A stretch of DNA of 64,000 bases, taken from CAYNFP01 sp964396655 (GTDB lineage Bacteria; Bacillota_I; Bacilli_A; RF39; UBA660). A program made the position numbers and the translations under genes. The notes below the pieces were generated by a model, which saw only the letters and a list, made by a program, of their open reading frames with translations, had not been told where the DNA came from and ran no database searches. The stretch is from positions 1 to 64,000 of the forward strand of contig CAYNFP010000001.1 of NCBI GenBank assembly GCA_964396655.1, written 5' to 3'. Shown in pieces: positions 8,543 through 18,245 of the stretch (positions within the stretch are counted from its first letter, which is position 1; each line of letters starts with the position of its first letter).

Positions 8543-9616
8543 ATGTTAATATTGATGAAAAAGTTAGCAATAATTTTAATATTTTTATTTTTACCTATTT
8601 CTATAGAAGCATCTTCAGCTTCTTTTATTGTAATGGATGCAGATAGCGGGAGAGTTTTAGCGGGTAATAATATAAATGAAAAAATGTTAATCGCATCAAC
8701 AACTAAAATAATGACTGCAGTTGTGGCTCTAGAAAATGCAAATATAAATTCAAAATATACTGTATCTTCTGAAATAAAAGAAGTGTATGGCTCTATGGTC
8801 TATATAAAAGAAAATGAAGTACTAACTCTTGAAGATTTATTATATGGAATGATGTTAAGAAGTGGCAATGATGCCTCTATGGTTATAGCTAATAATATAG
8901 GTAAAAATTATGACCATTTTATATATCTTATGAATAAAAAAGCTGCTTCTTTAAATATGTATAATACCGTTTTTGAAAATCCTCATGGATTAGATGATAA
9001 AACTAAAAATTATTCTACTCCTAAAGATATGGCTTTACTTATGAAATATGCTATTCAAAATAATGAGTTTTTAAAAATAACTTCTACAAAAAAATATAAA
9101 TGTGTAACTAATTTAAATACACATATTTGGTACAATAAAAATAATTTATTATCAATTTATAAATTTTCAACTAGTGGTAAAATTGGCTATACTAAAAAAA
9201 GTAAACATGTTTTTGTATCAAGTGCTAGCAAAGAAAATAAGAATTTGATTATCGTGTCATTCAAAGATACTGATAGATTTAATAATCATAAAAATTTATA
9301 TGAAAAATATTTTTCAAAATATCAAAGATATCAAATTTTAGATAAAAATACATTTTTAATTAATGAAAAAAGATATAAGAATTTTCATTTATATATAAAA
9401 AATGATTTTTATATGCTATTAAAGAAAAGTGAAATAAAAGATTTAAAAATGGAGATAAAATTAGCAAAAAATAAAATAATAATTGGAGAAAAAAAAGTGG
9501 GGTATGTTAATATAAAATTAAAGGACGAAATAATTTATAGGGAAAATATTTATGCTATTAGAAGTAAAACTAAAATTCAAAAAATAAAATCTATATTGTT
9601 TTTTTGGAGAAAATAA
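8543..9616 (+). CDS. D-alanyl-D-alanine carboxypeptidase (S11, DacF-like)
   Basis: A 357-residue secreted penicillin-binding protein. It has a signal peptide ending around SIEASSASF, then the three active-site motifs STTK (SxxK), SGN and TSGKIG (KxG variant). It trims the terminal D-Ala from peptidoglycan stem peptides. The C-terminal ~110 residues form the Lys-rich domain typical of DacF-like proteins and end in a basic, membrane-associating stretch. The start is uncertain: ATG 8543 and ATG 8555 (MKKLAII) are both possible and neither has a good ribosome site. The next gene starts 23 bp after the stop. Confidence 0.88.
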   Translation: MLILMKKLAIILIFLFLPISIEASSASFIVMDADSGRVLAGNNINEKMLIASTTKIMTAVVALENANINSKYTVSSEIKEVYGSMVYIKENEVLTLEDLLYGMMLRSGNDASMVIANNIGKNYDHFIYLMNKKAASLNMYNTVFENPHGLDDKTKNYSTPKDMALLMKYAIQNNEFLKITSTKKYKCVTNLNTHIWYNKNNLLSIYKFSTSGKIGYTKKSKHVFVSSASKENKNLIIVSFKDTDRFNNHKNLYEKYFSKYQRYQILDKNTFLINEKRYKNFHLYIKNDFYMLLKKSEIKDLKMEIKLAKNKIIIGEKKVGYVNIKLKDEIIYRENIYAIRSKTKIQKIKSILFFWRK

Positions 9617-9639
9617 AATATAATCTAATTGGAGTGAAT

Positions 9640-10353
9640 ATGATAAGATTACAAAAATATATGAGTGAATGCGGAATAGCTTCAAGAAGAAAGAGTGAAG
9701 AGCTTATTAAAAAGGGAGAAGTTTCTGTAAATGGAGTTATAGTAACAGAATTAGGTACAAAAGTTAATGGTAATGAAGAAATAATTGTATCTGGAAAAAT
9801 TTTAAGAAAAGAAGATAAAGAATATTATTTATTATATAAACCTAAAGGAGTAATTAGTTCTGCTATTGACGATAAAAATAGAACTACTGTAATTGATTTA
9901 ATAGAAAGTAAAAAAAAGTTATTTCCTGTAGGAAGACTTGACTATAATACTACTGGAGTTTTATTGATTACCAATGATGGAGAATTAACAAATAAATTAA
10001 CTCATCCTAAGTTTGAGGTTGAAAAAGTATATGAAGTAAAATTAGAAGGCATAATAAAAATAGATGAAGTTAAAATTTTGGAAAGTGGTATTATGCTTGA
10101 TGGAATAAAAACCAAAAGATGTGAAGTAAAATTAAAAAAGCAAGATAAAAGAAATAATAAAAGTTATTTAATTATTAAAATAACCGAAGGAAGAAATCAT
10201 GAAGTCAAGAATATGTTTAAATACTTTGGTTATGATGTAATAAAATTAAAAAGAATTAGATATTCATTTTTGGATTTAGGAGGTTTAAAAGAAGGAGAAT
10301 ATAGGCCACTTAATATAAAGGAAATAAAAAAACTTTATTCATTAACAAAATAG
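9640..10353 (+). CDS. rRNA pseudouridine synthase, RsuA/RluB family
   Basis: A 237-residue enzyme with an N-terminal S4 RNA-binding domain (LQKYMSECGIASRRKSEELI) and a RsuA-type catalytic domain with the conserved aspartate in VGRLDYNTTGVLL. The GRNHEVKNMF motif closes the fold. It isomerises a uridine in rRNA; RluB-like specificity is likely in Firmicutes but not certain. The longer frame from 9604 is rejected because GGAGTG sits 9 nt before the ATG at 9640. A terminator follows, convergent with the germination operon. Confidence 0.88.
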   Translation: MIRLQKYMSECGIASRRKSEELIKKGEVSVNGVIVTELGTKVNGNEEIIVSGKILRKEDKEYYLLYKPKGVISSAIDDKNRTTVIDLIESKKKLFPVGRLDYNTTGVLLITNDGELTNKLTHPKFEVEKVYEVKLEGIIKIDEVKILESGIMLDGIKTKRCEVKLKKQDKRNNKSYLIIKITEGRNHEVKNMFKYFGYDVIKLKRIRYSFLDLGGLKEGEYRPLNIKEIKKLYSLTK

Positions 10354-10371
10354 TTTTATAAACTATTTTTT
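10347..10371 (+). terminator. Terminator between the pseudouridine synthase and gerB-like genes
   Basis: Perfect AAAATAGTTT/AAACTATTTT stem with a 3-nt loop and a T-run on the plus strand, overlapping the ends of both convergent genes. Confidence 0.75.
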
Positions 10372-11460
10372 CTTTATTTTATATCCAATTAAATATATTA
10401 TAAGAAGTAAATAAACTGGTATATAAGTAAATACTGAATAATAAATAAAATCTGGTTTATCTAAAGAAGTTTTATTTGAAAACAATACTACATCTCCAAT
10501 AATCCCAATAATAATAAAGCTTAGTAAAACCAAATTTTTAATTTTATTATTTTTAATTTTAAAAATTTCAGCAGTTTTATCTTTTATTACTATAAATGTA
10601 AAGACAGAATATATTACTAAAAAGAAAAACCAAATTAAAATTGCAATATTTTCAATACTTGTTATAAATTCAAAAACATGAATCTTTTTTAAAATAATAT
10701 ATGCTGGATAAGTGTATAATTGTGAAATTTCAATACCTAAACCTCCGAGAGTGCAAATATTAATTGCTAATAACATTGTGGCAGTTAGTATATATGTAAG
10801 TATTAAATATTTTTTTAGTTTTTCTGGGTTAGATATATTATTTCTAGCAACGGATAAAAGTAAAAGAGAAGGTCCGCTTACAACTATTGAAAATATTAAA
10901 CTAGATATTAATATATCTTTTATACTAGCATCAATAATAGGAAGCATATTATTGATTTCTATTTGGGGTAAAAGAGTAAAAAAATTAAATAAATAAACAA
11001 CAATACATATAAATAGAGCAATTATAGAAAATCTTGCTAATACTTCTATATTTTTTGTTGAAGCATAAAAAATCAACAATGATAAAACTAATGACAGCAT
11101 TATTTTATTGGAATCTGTTAAAAATTGGGTGTAAAAGAAAGCGGTTAATCTATATAATACCAAAGAACCCGAAAAGAAAGTTACTATAATAATTATAATT
11201 GTTGATAAAATATAAATCCATTTTGGAAAAGTATCTTTAATTTTTTGAGAAAGTGGTTTGCTTGGATTGGTTTTAAATACTTTAAATATTAATAAATCAA
11301 AGAATATACTAATTATGAAACCAATAACCATACTTATAATAGCGGATTTGTTAGCTTTATTATACAAATACAAAAACCCACTTCCCATTATTATTGAACT
11401 ACTTATAAAAGGAATTAAACTTATAAATTCAAAACTATTTATTTTATCTTTATTTATCAT
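10363..11460 (-). CDS. GerB-family germinant receptor permease subunit
   Basis: A 365-residue integral membrane protein with about ten transmembrane helices, matching the spore-germination permease (GerB/GerKB) family in length, hydropathy and in the SFEFISLIPFISSSIIMGSG start. GerB subunits sit in the inner spore membrane and are thought to bind the germinant. It is last in a three-gene operon; its start lies inside the gerC-like gene (11-bp overlap), implying translational coupling. The amino acid it senses cannot be read from sequence. Confidence 0.85.
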   Translation of the reverse strand: MINKDKINSFEFISLIPFISSSIIMGSGFLYLYNKANKSAIISMVIGFIISIFFDLLIFKVFKTNPSKPLSQKIKDTFPKWIYILSTIIIIIVTFFSGSLVLYRLTAFFYTQFLTDSNKIMLSLVLSLLIFYASTKNIEVLARFSIIALFICIVVYLFNFFTLLPQIEINNMLPIIDASIKDILISSLIFSIVVSGPSLLLLSVARNNISNPEKLKKYLILTYILTATMLLAINICTLGGLGIEISQLYTYPAYIILKKIHVFEFITSIENIAILIWFFFLVIYSVFTFIVIKDKTAEIFKIKNNKIKNLVLLSFIIIGIIGDVVLFSNKTSLDKPDFIYYSVFTYIPVYLLLIIYLIGYKIKKK

Positions 11461-12637
11461 ATTGATCCTTGTATTTTATCATATTTTTTAAATTTCCTCT
11501 TTTTTCTAGTTCAATTTTTACATTAGAGTCTAATTTTAATTTTGTTAAACCTTCAGTGGCCCAGTCTTTATTTTTAAAATCAAAATAATCTTTGTGTCTT
11601 GCTTTAATAAATATTCCAATACCTAAAAAATCACTTTGGTAATTTAATGATTTATTTAAAATAGAGCTAATATCTTTTTCTAAACTTTTTTTAATTTGTT
11701 TTTTTATTTCGGCTGTATTTTCATCTTTTAAAATACTTTCTTTACAATTATAATCTGAAACACTTGCAGTAACTTTAATATTAAAAGTCAATTTGTCATT
11801 TGTTTTATCAAATTCTAAATCAACTTTTTCTCCAAGGAGTTCAACTGAATAGGAATTTTCTTCTTTACAAGGAAAAGTCATTGACATGTTTTTGGCATCA
11901 TCTTTGATTATATTGTAAGCTTTAGATTCATCCTCTGTTAATTCAACTAATAATTTATTCTTATCAAAAACTAAAACATTTCCTAATTTAATATAACTGC
12001 TTAATTCGCTTGCTTTTAATGAATCCATACTATCTTTGTTTCTGGCTTCTTCTGTTAAAGAGATTTTAGTATAAGCTGGATCTATTTCTTCAGTAATTAA
12101 ATCATTTAAATATTGTTCAAATGTCATCAAATAACTTGTACCGTAATAATTATCACTTGCTTTTAAAACTTTTGTTATATATTCTGCGGGAACATTTTCA
12201 AAAGGGGTTAAAGTATTTAAAATGTCTTTTGGTTTATCTTCTGTCGAAACTAATATATAAAAATTTAACATGCTTTCGCTATCTCTTCCAAAAAAATCTA
12301 TTATATCTGCAGGATTTCCATTTATTATTGATTTATCAACTATTACAAGTTTCATGTGAGCTAAATATAATTTTTTAGAACTTTTAGTTGTTATTTTTCT
12401 AAGTGCTTCAAATATTGTTTTCCCATTTTCTGTATAAGTAATTACATTTGATGTATCAGAAGTTCCTCCTTCTGTTGCCTTTTTTATGTTAATTAATTGT
12501 GCAGTTACTATAAATTCGTCATCTTGTTTTTCGATTCCAATAGCAGAAACAACCCCTAGCTGATTTATTTCTTCACTTGCTTTACAGCCAGACATAAATA
12601 TTACAATAAATATAAATAAAAATATAATCTTCTTCAT
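11450..12637 (-). CDS. Ger(x)C-family germinant receptor lipoprotein subunit
   Basis: A 395-residue lipoprotein: hydrophobic start and lipobox FMSGC (Cys18), then the Ger(x)C domain beginning EINQLGVVSAIGIEKQDDEF and continuing with LYLAHMKLVIVDKSI and FFGRDSES. GerC subunits attach to the outer face of the inner spore membrane and are required for receptor function. It starts one base after the gerA-like stop and overlaps gerB by 11 bp. Order A-C-B resembles some clostridial receptors rather than the A-B-C order of Bacillus subtilis gerA. Confidence 0.9.
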   Translation of the reverse strand: MKKIIFLFIFIVIFMSGCKASEEINQLGVVSAIGIEKQDDEFIVTAQLINIKKATEGGTSDTSNVITYTENGKTIFEALRKITTKSSKKLYLAHMKLVIVDKSIINGNPADIIDFFGRDSESMLNFYILVSTEDKPKDILNTLTPFENVPAEYITKVLKASDNYYGTSYLMTFEQYLNDLITEEIDPAYTKISLTEEARNKDSMDSLKASELSSYIKLGNVLVFDKNKLLVELTEDESKAYNIIKDDAKNMSMTFPCKEENSYSVELLGEKVDLEFDKTNDKLTFNIKVTASVSDYNCKESILKDENTAEIKKQIKKSLEKDISSILNKSLNYQSDFLGIGIFIKARHKDYFDFKNKDWATEGLTKLKLDSNVKIELEKRGNLKNMIKYKDQYDK

Positions 12638-12638
12638 A

Positions 12639-14066
12639 TTATTTCTCGTTTTCAGAAGTTAAGTAAGTTTTCTTAATATTGATTTTATTTTCTGGCTTTT
12701 TAATTATTGAATCTGTTTTAGCCTCTTTTTTATAAAAAGGTACAAAAGGAATTAAAAAAGGTTTTCCAAACGACTTTATACTACACAAATTAACTAACAT
12801 TAAACTTACACTAATTATAAAACCTATTAACCCAAAAATTGATGAAATAAGCAAAGATATATATTTCCAAAATCTAATTGGACCTTGTAAATCTAAAGAA
12901 ATGAATAAAAGAGAAGAAATAGCTGAAATTGCTGTTACTATAACCATAATTGGAGAAACAAGTCCTGCTTTAACTGCGGCATCTCCTAATATTAAAGCCC
13001 CCAAGACCGAAAGAGAAGTGCCTTGAGAAGTAGGGGTTCTGGCATCTCCTTCATATAATATTTCAAATGTAATTATAAGAATTAGTGCTTCCAAAAATGC
13101 TGGGAAAGGAACATCTTGCCTTTGACTTGCGAAATTCATTAACAAACTAGTTGGCAGAATTTGTTGATCTATTGTTGTAACGGCTAAATAAAATGCAGGC
13201 AAAAATATAGCTAACATAAATGCCATTAATCTTATAATTCTTACAAACGAAGTATAAAAAGATTTTTGATAATAATCTTCTCCATTTTGAAAATAATCTA
13301 TAAAAAAAGTTGGGATTATTAATATATTTGGACTATTTTCTACTAAAACAGCTATTTTACCTTTTAGTAATGCTAAAGATATTTCGTCTGGTTTTTCTCT
13401 GCTTCCTATTGTAGTAAATAATGTCTTATTTTCTTTTCTTATAAACTCTTTTATATAATAAGAATCTAATATTCCTTCACAATTGATATTGTTTATTTTA
13501 TTGCAAACTTCATTAAGTAAATCTTTTTCTACAATATTATCCATATACAAAATACCAACCTTAGTTTTTGTTTCGGCACCAATTATATATTCCTTTATAA
13601 ATAAATTTTCATTTTTTATTCTTCTTCTAATTAATCCAATATTCATATTATAATTTTCATTAAAACTATCTTTTGGACCCCTTATAGAAGGATTTGTACT
13701 TGATTCTGAAATTGGTCTATCTATTAAAGCTTTTGTTTCAAATGCTCCACATAATTTAGAAGATAAAACCACTGTAAAACCATTTAATAAGTATTCAAAT
13801 ATTTCTTCACTTTTAGTTATTTCTTTAAAATTTATTGTAGGAATAAAATTACTAATAGCTTTTTTTATTTTAGTATTATCTTTAAAAAAATTTTTGTTTG
13901 AAAAATATTTTAATACAAAATCATTTACTTTAGCGTCATTTGTTAAAGTTTGATAAGCTAAAATATAAACACTAGATAAAGCACCAACGCTTATTTTTCT
14001 AATTATTAAGTCTGGCATTTTTTCTTTAAATTCGTATAATTTTTTTATTTCTTTTTCAATATTCAT
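12639..14066 (-). CDS. GerA-family germinant receptor subunit
   Basis: A 475-residue protein with a large soluble N-terminal region (about 1-260), then about five membrane helices and a short C-terminal tail. Diagnostic GerA segments are PSIRGPKDSFNEN near residue 128, GREKPDEIS, and the membrane-proximal GDARTPTSQGTSLSVLGALILGDAAVKAGLVSP. GerA subunits mediate cation release when germinants bind. First gene of the A-C-B operon, preceded by AAAGGTAACT and by a possible forespore-type promoter. Its presence argues strongly that the organism makes endospores. Confidence 0.92.
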   Translation of the reverse strand: MNIEKEIKKLYEFKEKMPDLIIRKISVGALSSVYILAYQTLTNDAKVNDFVLKYFSNKNFFKDNTKIKKAISNFIPTINFKEITKSEEIFEYLLNGFTVVLSSKLCGAFETKALIDRPISESSTNPSIRGPKDSFNENYNMNIGLIRRRIKNENLFIKEYIIGAETKTKVGILYMDNIVEKDLLNEVCNKINNINCEGILDSYYIKEFIRKENKTLFTTIGSREKPDEISLALLKGKIAVLVENSPNILIIPTFFIDYFQNGEDYYQKSFYTSFVRIIRLMAFMLAIFLPAFYLAVTTIDQQILPTSLLMNFASQRQDVPFPAFLEALILIITFEILYEGDARTPTSQGTSLSVLGALILGDAAVKAGLVSPIMVIVTAISAISSLLFISLDLQGPIRFWKYISLLISSIFGLIGFIISVSLMLVNLCSIKSFGKPFLIPFVPFYKKEAKTDSIIKKPENKINIKKTYLTSENEK

Positions 14067-14081
14067 AGAGTTACCTTTTAT

Positions 14082-14112
14082 TAGTTTTTACTATAAATAA
14101 AAAATATATTCA
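14082..14112 (-). promoter_or_regulatory. Possible SigG/SigF-type promoter of the germination operon
   Basis: On the minus strand, TGAATA (14112-14107) is followed after 18 nt by AAAACTA (14088-14082). This is close to the Bacillus forespore consensus TGAATA / CATACTA (5 of 7 in the -10). Location just upstream of the gerA-like gene fits known forespore expression of germinant receptors. Suggestive only. Confidence 0.4.
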
Positions 14113-14118
14113 ATTAAT

Positions 14119-14146
14119 TTGAAATACTTGAAAGTTATAGTATAAT
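14119..14146 (+). promoter_or_regulatory. Housekeeping promoter of the HAD/priA unit
   Basis: TTGAAA (14119-14124), 16-nt spacer, TATAAT (14141-14146), divergent from the germination operon. Confidence 0.65.
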
Positions 14147-14167
14147 ATTATTAAAGTGAGGTAGGTT

Positions 14168-14671
14168 ATGAAAGAATTGTATATTGATTTTGATGGAGTT
14201 ATTATGGACACTATTCCGTTTTTATATGCAGCTTTAGAAGAAAATAAGATTGATACAAAAAGTCAAAAGGAAAAATGTCATTTTTTTTCTAGATATGATT
14301 ATTCGAAAATTATAAATGATGAAAATATATTAAATGATTCAATTGAAGGTATAAAAAAGTTAAAAGAAAGTAAGTTGTTTCAAATATCTATATTAACTCA
14401 CATAAATTCTTTAGAAGAAGGAATTGTAAAAATAAATTATATTAGAAAATATTTTAAAGATATTACCATTATATTAACTCCCAAACAAATAGAAAAAACT
14501 GAGATGGTTCATTGTGAGGGCGCTATTTTAGTTGATGATTATTCTGGTAATTTAAGAGCCTGGAAAAGCAAGGGTGGGATTCCTGTTAGATTTTCAAAAG
14601 ATTTGGAAAAAGGGGATTTTGTTACTATTAATAAATTAGATGAGCTAATCAATATTGCAGAAACAATTTGA
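14168..14671 (+). CDS. HAD-superfamily 5'(3')-nucleotidase-like phosphatase
   Basis: A 167-residue HAD hydrolase. Motif I is DFDGVIMDT (Asp7 nucleophile, Asp9), motif II threonine occurs in ILTHINS, and motif IV is VDDY near residue 121. The small size and helical cap resemble 5'(3')-deoxyribonucleotidases. It precedes priA with its 3' end close to the priA start and shares its promoter. GTGAGGTAGG precedes the ATG. Substrate uncertain: a nucleotide phosphatase is likely but not proved. Confidence 0.7.
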   Translation: MKELYIDFDGVIMDTIPFLYAALEENKIDTKSQKEKCHFFSRYDYSKIINDENILNDSIEGIKKLKESKLFQISILTHINSLEEGIVKINYIRKYFKDITIILTPKQIEKTEMVHCEGAILVDDYSGNLRAWKSKGGIPVRFSKDLEKGDFVTINKLDELINIAETI

Positions 14672-14681
14672 AGGTTTTAAA

Positions 14682-16859
14682 ATGATTGCAAGTGTACTAA
14701 TTGAATATAATGTAAAATCATTAAATAGAAGTTTTGACTATTTGATTCCAAGTAATTTAATAAAAACTATTAAAGTTGGAAATAAAGTATTAGTTTCTTT
14801 TGGAAAAACTAAAGTTGAAGGATTTGTTTTAAAAATATCAAATGATTTTGATACTTCTTTAGAATACAAAGAAATTCTTGAAATAATAGAAGAAGATTTT
14901 TATTTAAAAAAAGATTTACTATCTTTAGGAACTTTTATGAGTAGTAAAACTTTAAGTAATTTAATAAGCTGCTACCAAATAATGTTACCAACAGCTTTAA
15001 AAGCTAGTAAAAATACTAATATAAATAGAAAATATGAATCATATATATTTTTAAATAAAGAAATAGATATAGATGAATATATTAATCTAAATAAAAGAAA
15101 AACAAAAGAAATAGAAATTTTAAATAAATTAAAAAACGGAAAATTATTAAAAAAAGAACTTAGTTCTAATTCTTTAAATAATTTAATTAAAAATAAAATC
15201 GTATTATTAGAAAACATTGAAATTAATAGAGAAGTTTTTTATTTAGAAGAAGGAAAAAAAGATATTACCTTAAATAAAGAACAAAAAGATGTTTTTAATA
15301 ATATAGTAAACGAAAAAGAAAAAAATATATTTTTAATTCATGGAGTTACAGGAAGCGGCAAAACAGAAATATATATCAAGTTAATTGAGCATTATATTAA
15401 ATTAGGTAAAACATCAATACTTTTAGTTCCCGAAATAAGTCTTACACCTCAGATAGTATCTAGATTTAAATCCGCATTTAATAAACAAGTGGCAGTAATT
15501 CATTCAAGACTTTCTGATGGAGAAAAATATGATGAATATAGAAGAATAATGAATAATGAAGTGAGTGTTGTAGTAGGGGCTAGAAGTGCCGTATTTGCGC
15601 CTTTAGACAATATCGGAATAATAATAGTTGATGAATGTCAAAGTGCAACATATAAACAAGAAAGCACTCCTAAATATAATGGAATAGATGTTGCTATAGA
15701 AAGAGCTAAGTTACATAATGGTATATGTGTATTAGGAAGTGCAACACCATTACTTGAGCAATATGCTAAAGGAATAAAAGGAATATATAAATTAATTGAA
15801 CTTAATAAAAGAGTGTCATCAAATTTTCCTAAAATAGAATTAGTTGATATGACAGAGGAAGTTAAAAAAAGAAATTTTATAATTAGTAGTAAATTAGATT
15901 TTAAAATAAAAGAAACTTTAGAAAAAAAAGAACAGATAATAATATTATTAAATAGAAGGGGTTATTCTACTTTTATAAGTTGTTCTAATTGTGGATATGT
16001 TTATAAATGTCCGAATTGTGATATATCTATGATTTATCATAAAAGTACAAATAATTTAATTTGCCATTATTGTGGATATCAACATAAAATGAATAATGTT
16101 TGTCCAGAATGTCATGAAGAATCTATTAAAGATTTAGGGCTTGGTACTGAAAAATTAGAAGAAATTATTAAAACTAAATATCCAAATTCTAAAGTACTTA
16201 GAATGGATGCGGATACCACAACCAAAAAGGGTAGTTATGAAGAGAAAATTGAAGCATTCAAAAATCACAAATATGATATATTAATTGGTACTCAAATGGT
16301 TTCAAAAGGTCTTAATTTTCCTGATGTAACTTTAGTTGGAATTTTAAATATAGATGCTTCTTTATCTATGCCAGATTTTAGAAGCAGTGAAAGAACTTTT
16401 GAATTATTAACTCAAACTTCTGGAAGAAGTGCAAGATACGAAAAAGAAGGAAATGTTTTAATTCAAACATACAATCCAGATAATTATGTTTTTAAATATG
16501 TAATACAAAATAATTTTATTAAATTTTATAACCATGAAATGTTTATAAGAAAAAAATTGAATTATCCTCCATACTATAATATTTCAGTTATAAAAATAAT
16601 TAGTGATGACTATGAAAGAGCTAGAAATGAATCAAAAAAGATAAAATCATATTTAGAAAAAAATTTAGATGATTCTTTCTTGGTATTAGGTCCTTCAACT
16701 TCAAGAATTTTTAAACTAAAAAATAATTATTACTTTCAAATAATAGTTAAATACAAATATGAAAAAAATTTATTTATAATATTAAATGATATTAATAATA
16801 ACTATATGGATAAAAAACTAAGAATAGACATAGATATTAATCCTATTAATATCTTGTAA
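14682..16859 (+). CDS. priA: Primosomal replication-restart helicase PriA
   Basis: A 725-residue 3'-to-5' helicase that reloads the replisome at stalled forks. It shows the N-terminal DNA-binding domain (SFDYLIP), Walker A GVTGSGKT near residue 222, a motif II reading VDECQ near residue 316 where DEEH is usual, the paired zinc-binding CxxC clusters (CSNCG, CPNC, CHYCG, CPEC; about 434-480) and helicase motifs through TSGRSARYEKEG. Start 14682 fits the family MIASVLIEYNV start better than the in-frame ATG at 14655. The motif II change leaves Walker B Asp-Glu intact. Confidence 0.93.
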   Translation: MIASVLIEYNVKSLNRSFDYLIPSNLIKTIKVGNKVLVSFGKTKVEGFVLKISNDFDTSLEYKEILEIIEEDFYLKKDLLSLGTFMSSKTLSNLISCYQIMLPTALKASKNTNINRKYESYIFLNKEIDIDEYINLNKRKTKEIEILNKLKNGKLLKKELSSNSLNNLIKNKIVLLENIEINREVFYLEEGKKDITLNKEQKDVFNNIVNEKEKNIFLIHGVTGSGKTEIYIKLIEHYIKLGKTSILLVPEISLTPQIVSRFKSAFNKQVAVIHSRLSDGEKYDEYRRIMNNEVSVVVGARSAVFAPLDNIGIIIVDECQSATYKQESTPKYNGIDVAIERAKLHNGICVLGSATPLLEQYAKGIKGIYKLIELNKRVSSNFPKIELVDMTEEVKKRNFIISSKLDFKIKETLEKKEQIIILLNRRGYSTFISCSNCGYVYKCPNCDISMIYHKSTNNLICHYCGYQHKMNNVCPECHEESIKDLGLGTEKLEEIIKTKYPNSKVLRMDADTTTKKGSYEEKIEAFKNHKYDILIGTQMVSKGLNFPDVTLVGILNIDASLSMPDFRSSERTFELLTQTSGRSARYEKEGNVLIQTYNPDNYVFKYVIQNNFIKFYNHEMFIRKKLNYPPYYNISVIKIISDDYERARNESKKIKSYLEKNLDDSFLVLGPSTSRIFKLKNNYYFQIIVKYKYEKNLFIILNDINNNYMDKKLRIDIDINPINIL

Positions 16860-16906
16860 AAAGAATATAAAAATGTTAATATTTATATATAAAATAGGAG
16901 AGAATT

Positions 16907-17320
16907 ATGATTAACAAGGACAAATTATTTGATACAATAACAGTTGTGTCAATATGTGGAACTATTTTAATTATATTAACAGTTATTGCTTTAAAAATTT
17001 TTAACAATAATACTTTAAAAAATTTTATAAAAGAGACTGCTTCTGTTTATGATATGGCAATAAAGCAAAATAAAGAAGATATGGAAGCAGGTTATTCAGT
17101 AGAAGAGTATAGTTTTTATAAGGTAACCGCTATTATGATGAATAAAGATATTTTAAAATATGTGGTAGAATTTAATCAAAAAACAAATGAATTAGATTAT
17201 TTATGTGTAAGTAATGGTAGATATAAAATAATGATTGAGGGACAAATGGATAAAGAAACCATTCTTGAATCAGAAGTAATTAATTCCAAAGAAGAGTGTG
17301 AGTTTAGAAATGAAGAATAA
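16907..17320 (+). CDS. Membrane-anchored protein of unknown function
   Basis: A 137-residue protein with one N-terminal membrane helix (about residues 10-30) and an extracellular domain of about 100 residues. That domain includes YSFYKVTAIMMNKDILKYVVEFNQKT and a later IMIEGQMD segment and contains three cysteines. No family recognised. It lies between priA and fmt, and its last codons overlap the fmt start, so it is part of this operon. AGGAGAG precedes the start. Confidence 0.5.
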   Translation: MINKDKLFDTITVVSICGTILIILTVIALKIFNNNTLKNFIKETASVYDMAIKQNKEDMEAGYSVEEYSFYKVTAIMMNKDILKYVVEFNQKTNELDYLCVSNGRYKIMIEGQMDKETILESEVINSKEECEFRNEE

Positions 17321-18245
17321 AAAAGTAGTGTTTATGGGAACCCCTTTATTTTCGGTTCCTATATTAAATGAATTAATAAAAAATACAAATGTAATCTTGG
17401 TTGTAACTCAACCTGATTCTTTTGTTGGAAGAAATAAAGAATTAAAATATTCACCTATAAAAGAAGTCGCAATTAAAAATAATATTGAAGTATTTCAACC
17501 AATTAAAATAAGAAATGATTATAATAGAATATTAGAGTTAGAACCTGATATTATTATAACTTGTGCATATGGGCAAATTATTCCTAAAGAATTATTATAT
17601 ACTCCTCATTACAAAGCAATAAATGTTCATGCTTCGTTACTCCCTAAATTAAGAGGTGGAGCACCAATTCACCATGCTATAATTGATGGTTATAAAGAAA
17701 CTGGTATTACAATAATGTATATGGATGAAAAAATGGATGAAGGTAATATTATTTCTCAAAAAAACATTAAAATTGAAGAAGAAGATAACGTTGGAACTTT
17801 ACATGACAAATTAAGCGGAATGGGAAGCAAACTATTAATGGAGACATTACCAACAATTTTTAATAAAACTAATAAAAGCATAGAGCAAAATAACGAAGAA
17901 GCCACCTATGGTTATGTAATTAAACATGAAGATGAATTAATTAATTTTAATAAACCAGCAGTTGATGTTTATAATCAAATAAGGGGTTTATATCCTTTTC
18001 CTACGGGTTATGCAGTATTAGAAAATGAAACAATAAAAATATTAGAATCAAAAAACGGTAATATTTGTAATGGATTATCAGGAGAAATTACCAATATTTA
18101 CAAAGAAGGAATTGGAGTTAAATGTTTAGATAAAGAAATAATAATTACTAAATTAAAACCGCAAGGAAAAAACATAATGAATGCAACTGATTATGTAAAT
18201 GGCAAAAGAAAAGAAAATTTATTGGGAAAGGTATTTAATAAATGA
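17310..18245 (+). CDS. fmt: Methionyl-tRNA formyltransferase
   Basis: Formylates initiator Met-tRNA for bacterial translation start. The 311-residue protein has VVFMGTPLFSVPIL at the N-terminus, the active-site block NVHASLLPKLRGGAPIHHAI with the catalytic Asn and His, MDEKMDEGNI carrying the aspartate, and the C-terminal anticodon-side domain. An in-frame GTG at 17298 adds four residues and has AAAGAAG just upstream, so either start is possible; both overlap the preceding gene. priA-fmt linkage is common in Firmicutes, usually with def between them, which is absent here. Confidence 0.93.
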   Translation: MKNKKVVFMGTPLFSVPILNELIKNTNVILVVTQPDSFVGRNKELKYSPIKEVAIKNNIEVFQPIKIRNDYNRILELEPDIIITCAYGQIIPKELLYTPHYKAINVHASLLPKLRGGAPIHHAIIDGYKETGITIMYMDEKMDEGNIISQKNIKIEEEDNVGTLHDKLSGMGSKLLMETLPTIFNKTNKSIEQNNEEATYGYVIKHEDELINFNKPAVDVYNQIRGLYPFPTGYAVLENETIKILESKNGNICNGLSGEITNIYKEGIGVKCLDKEIIITKLKPQGKNIMNATDYVNGKRKENLLGKVFNK

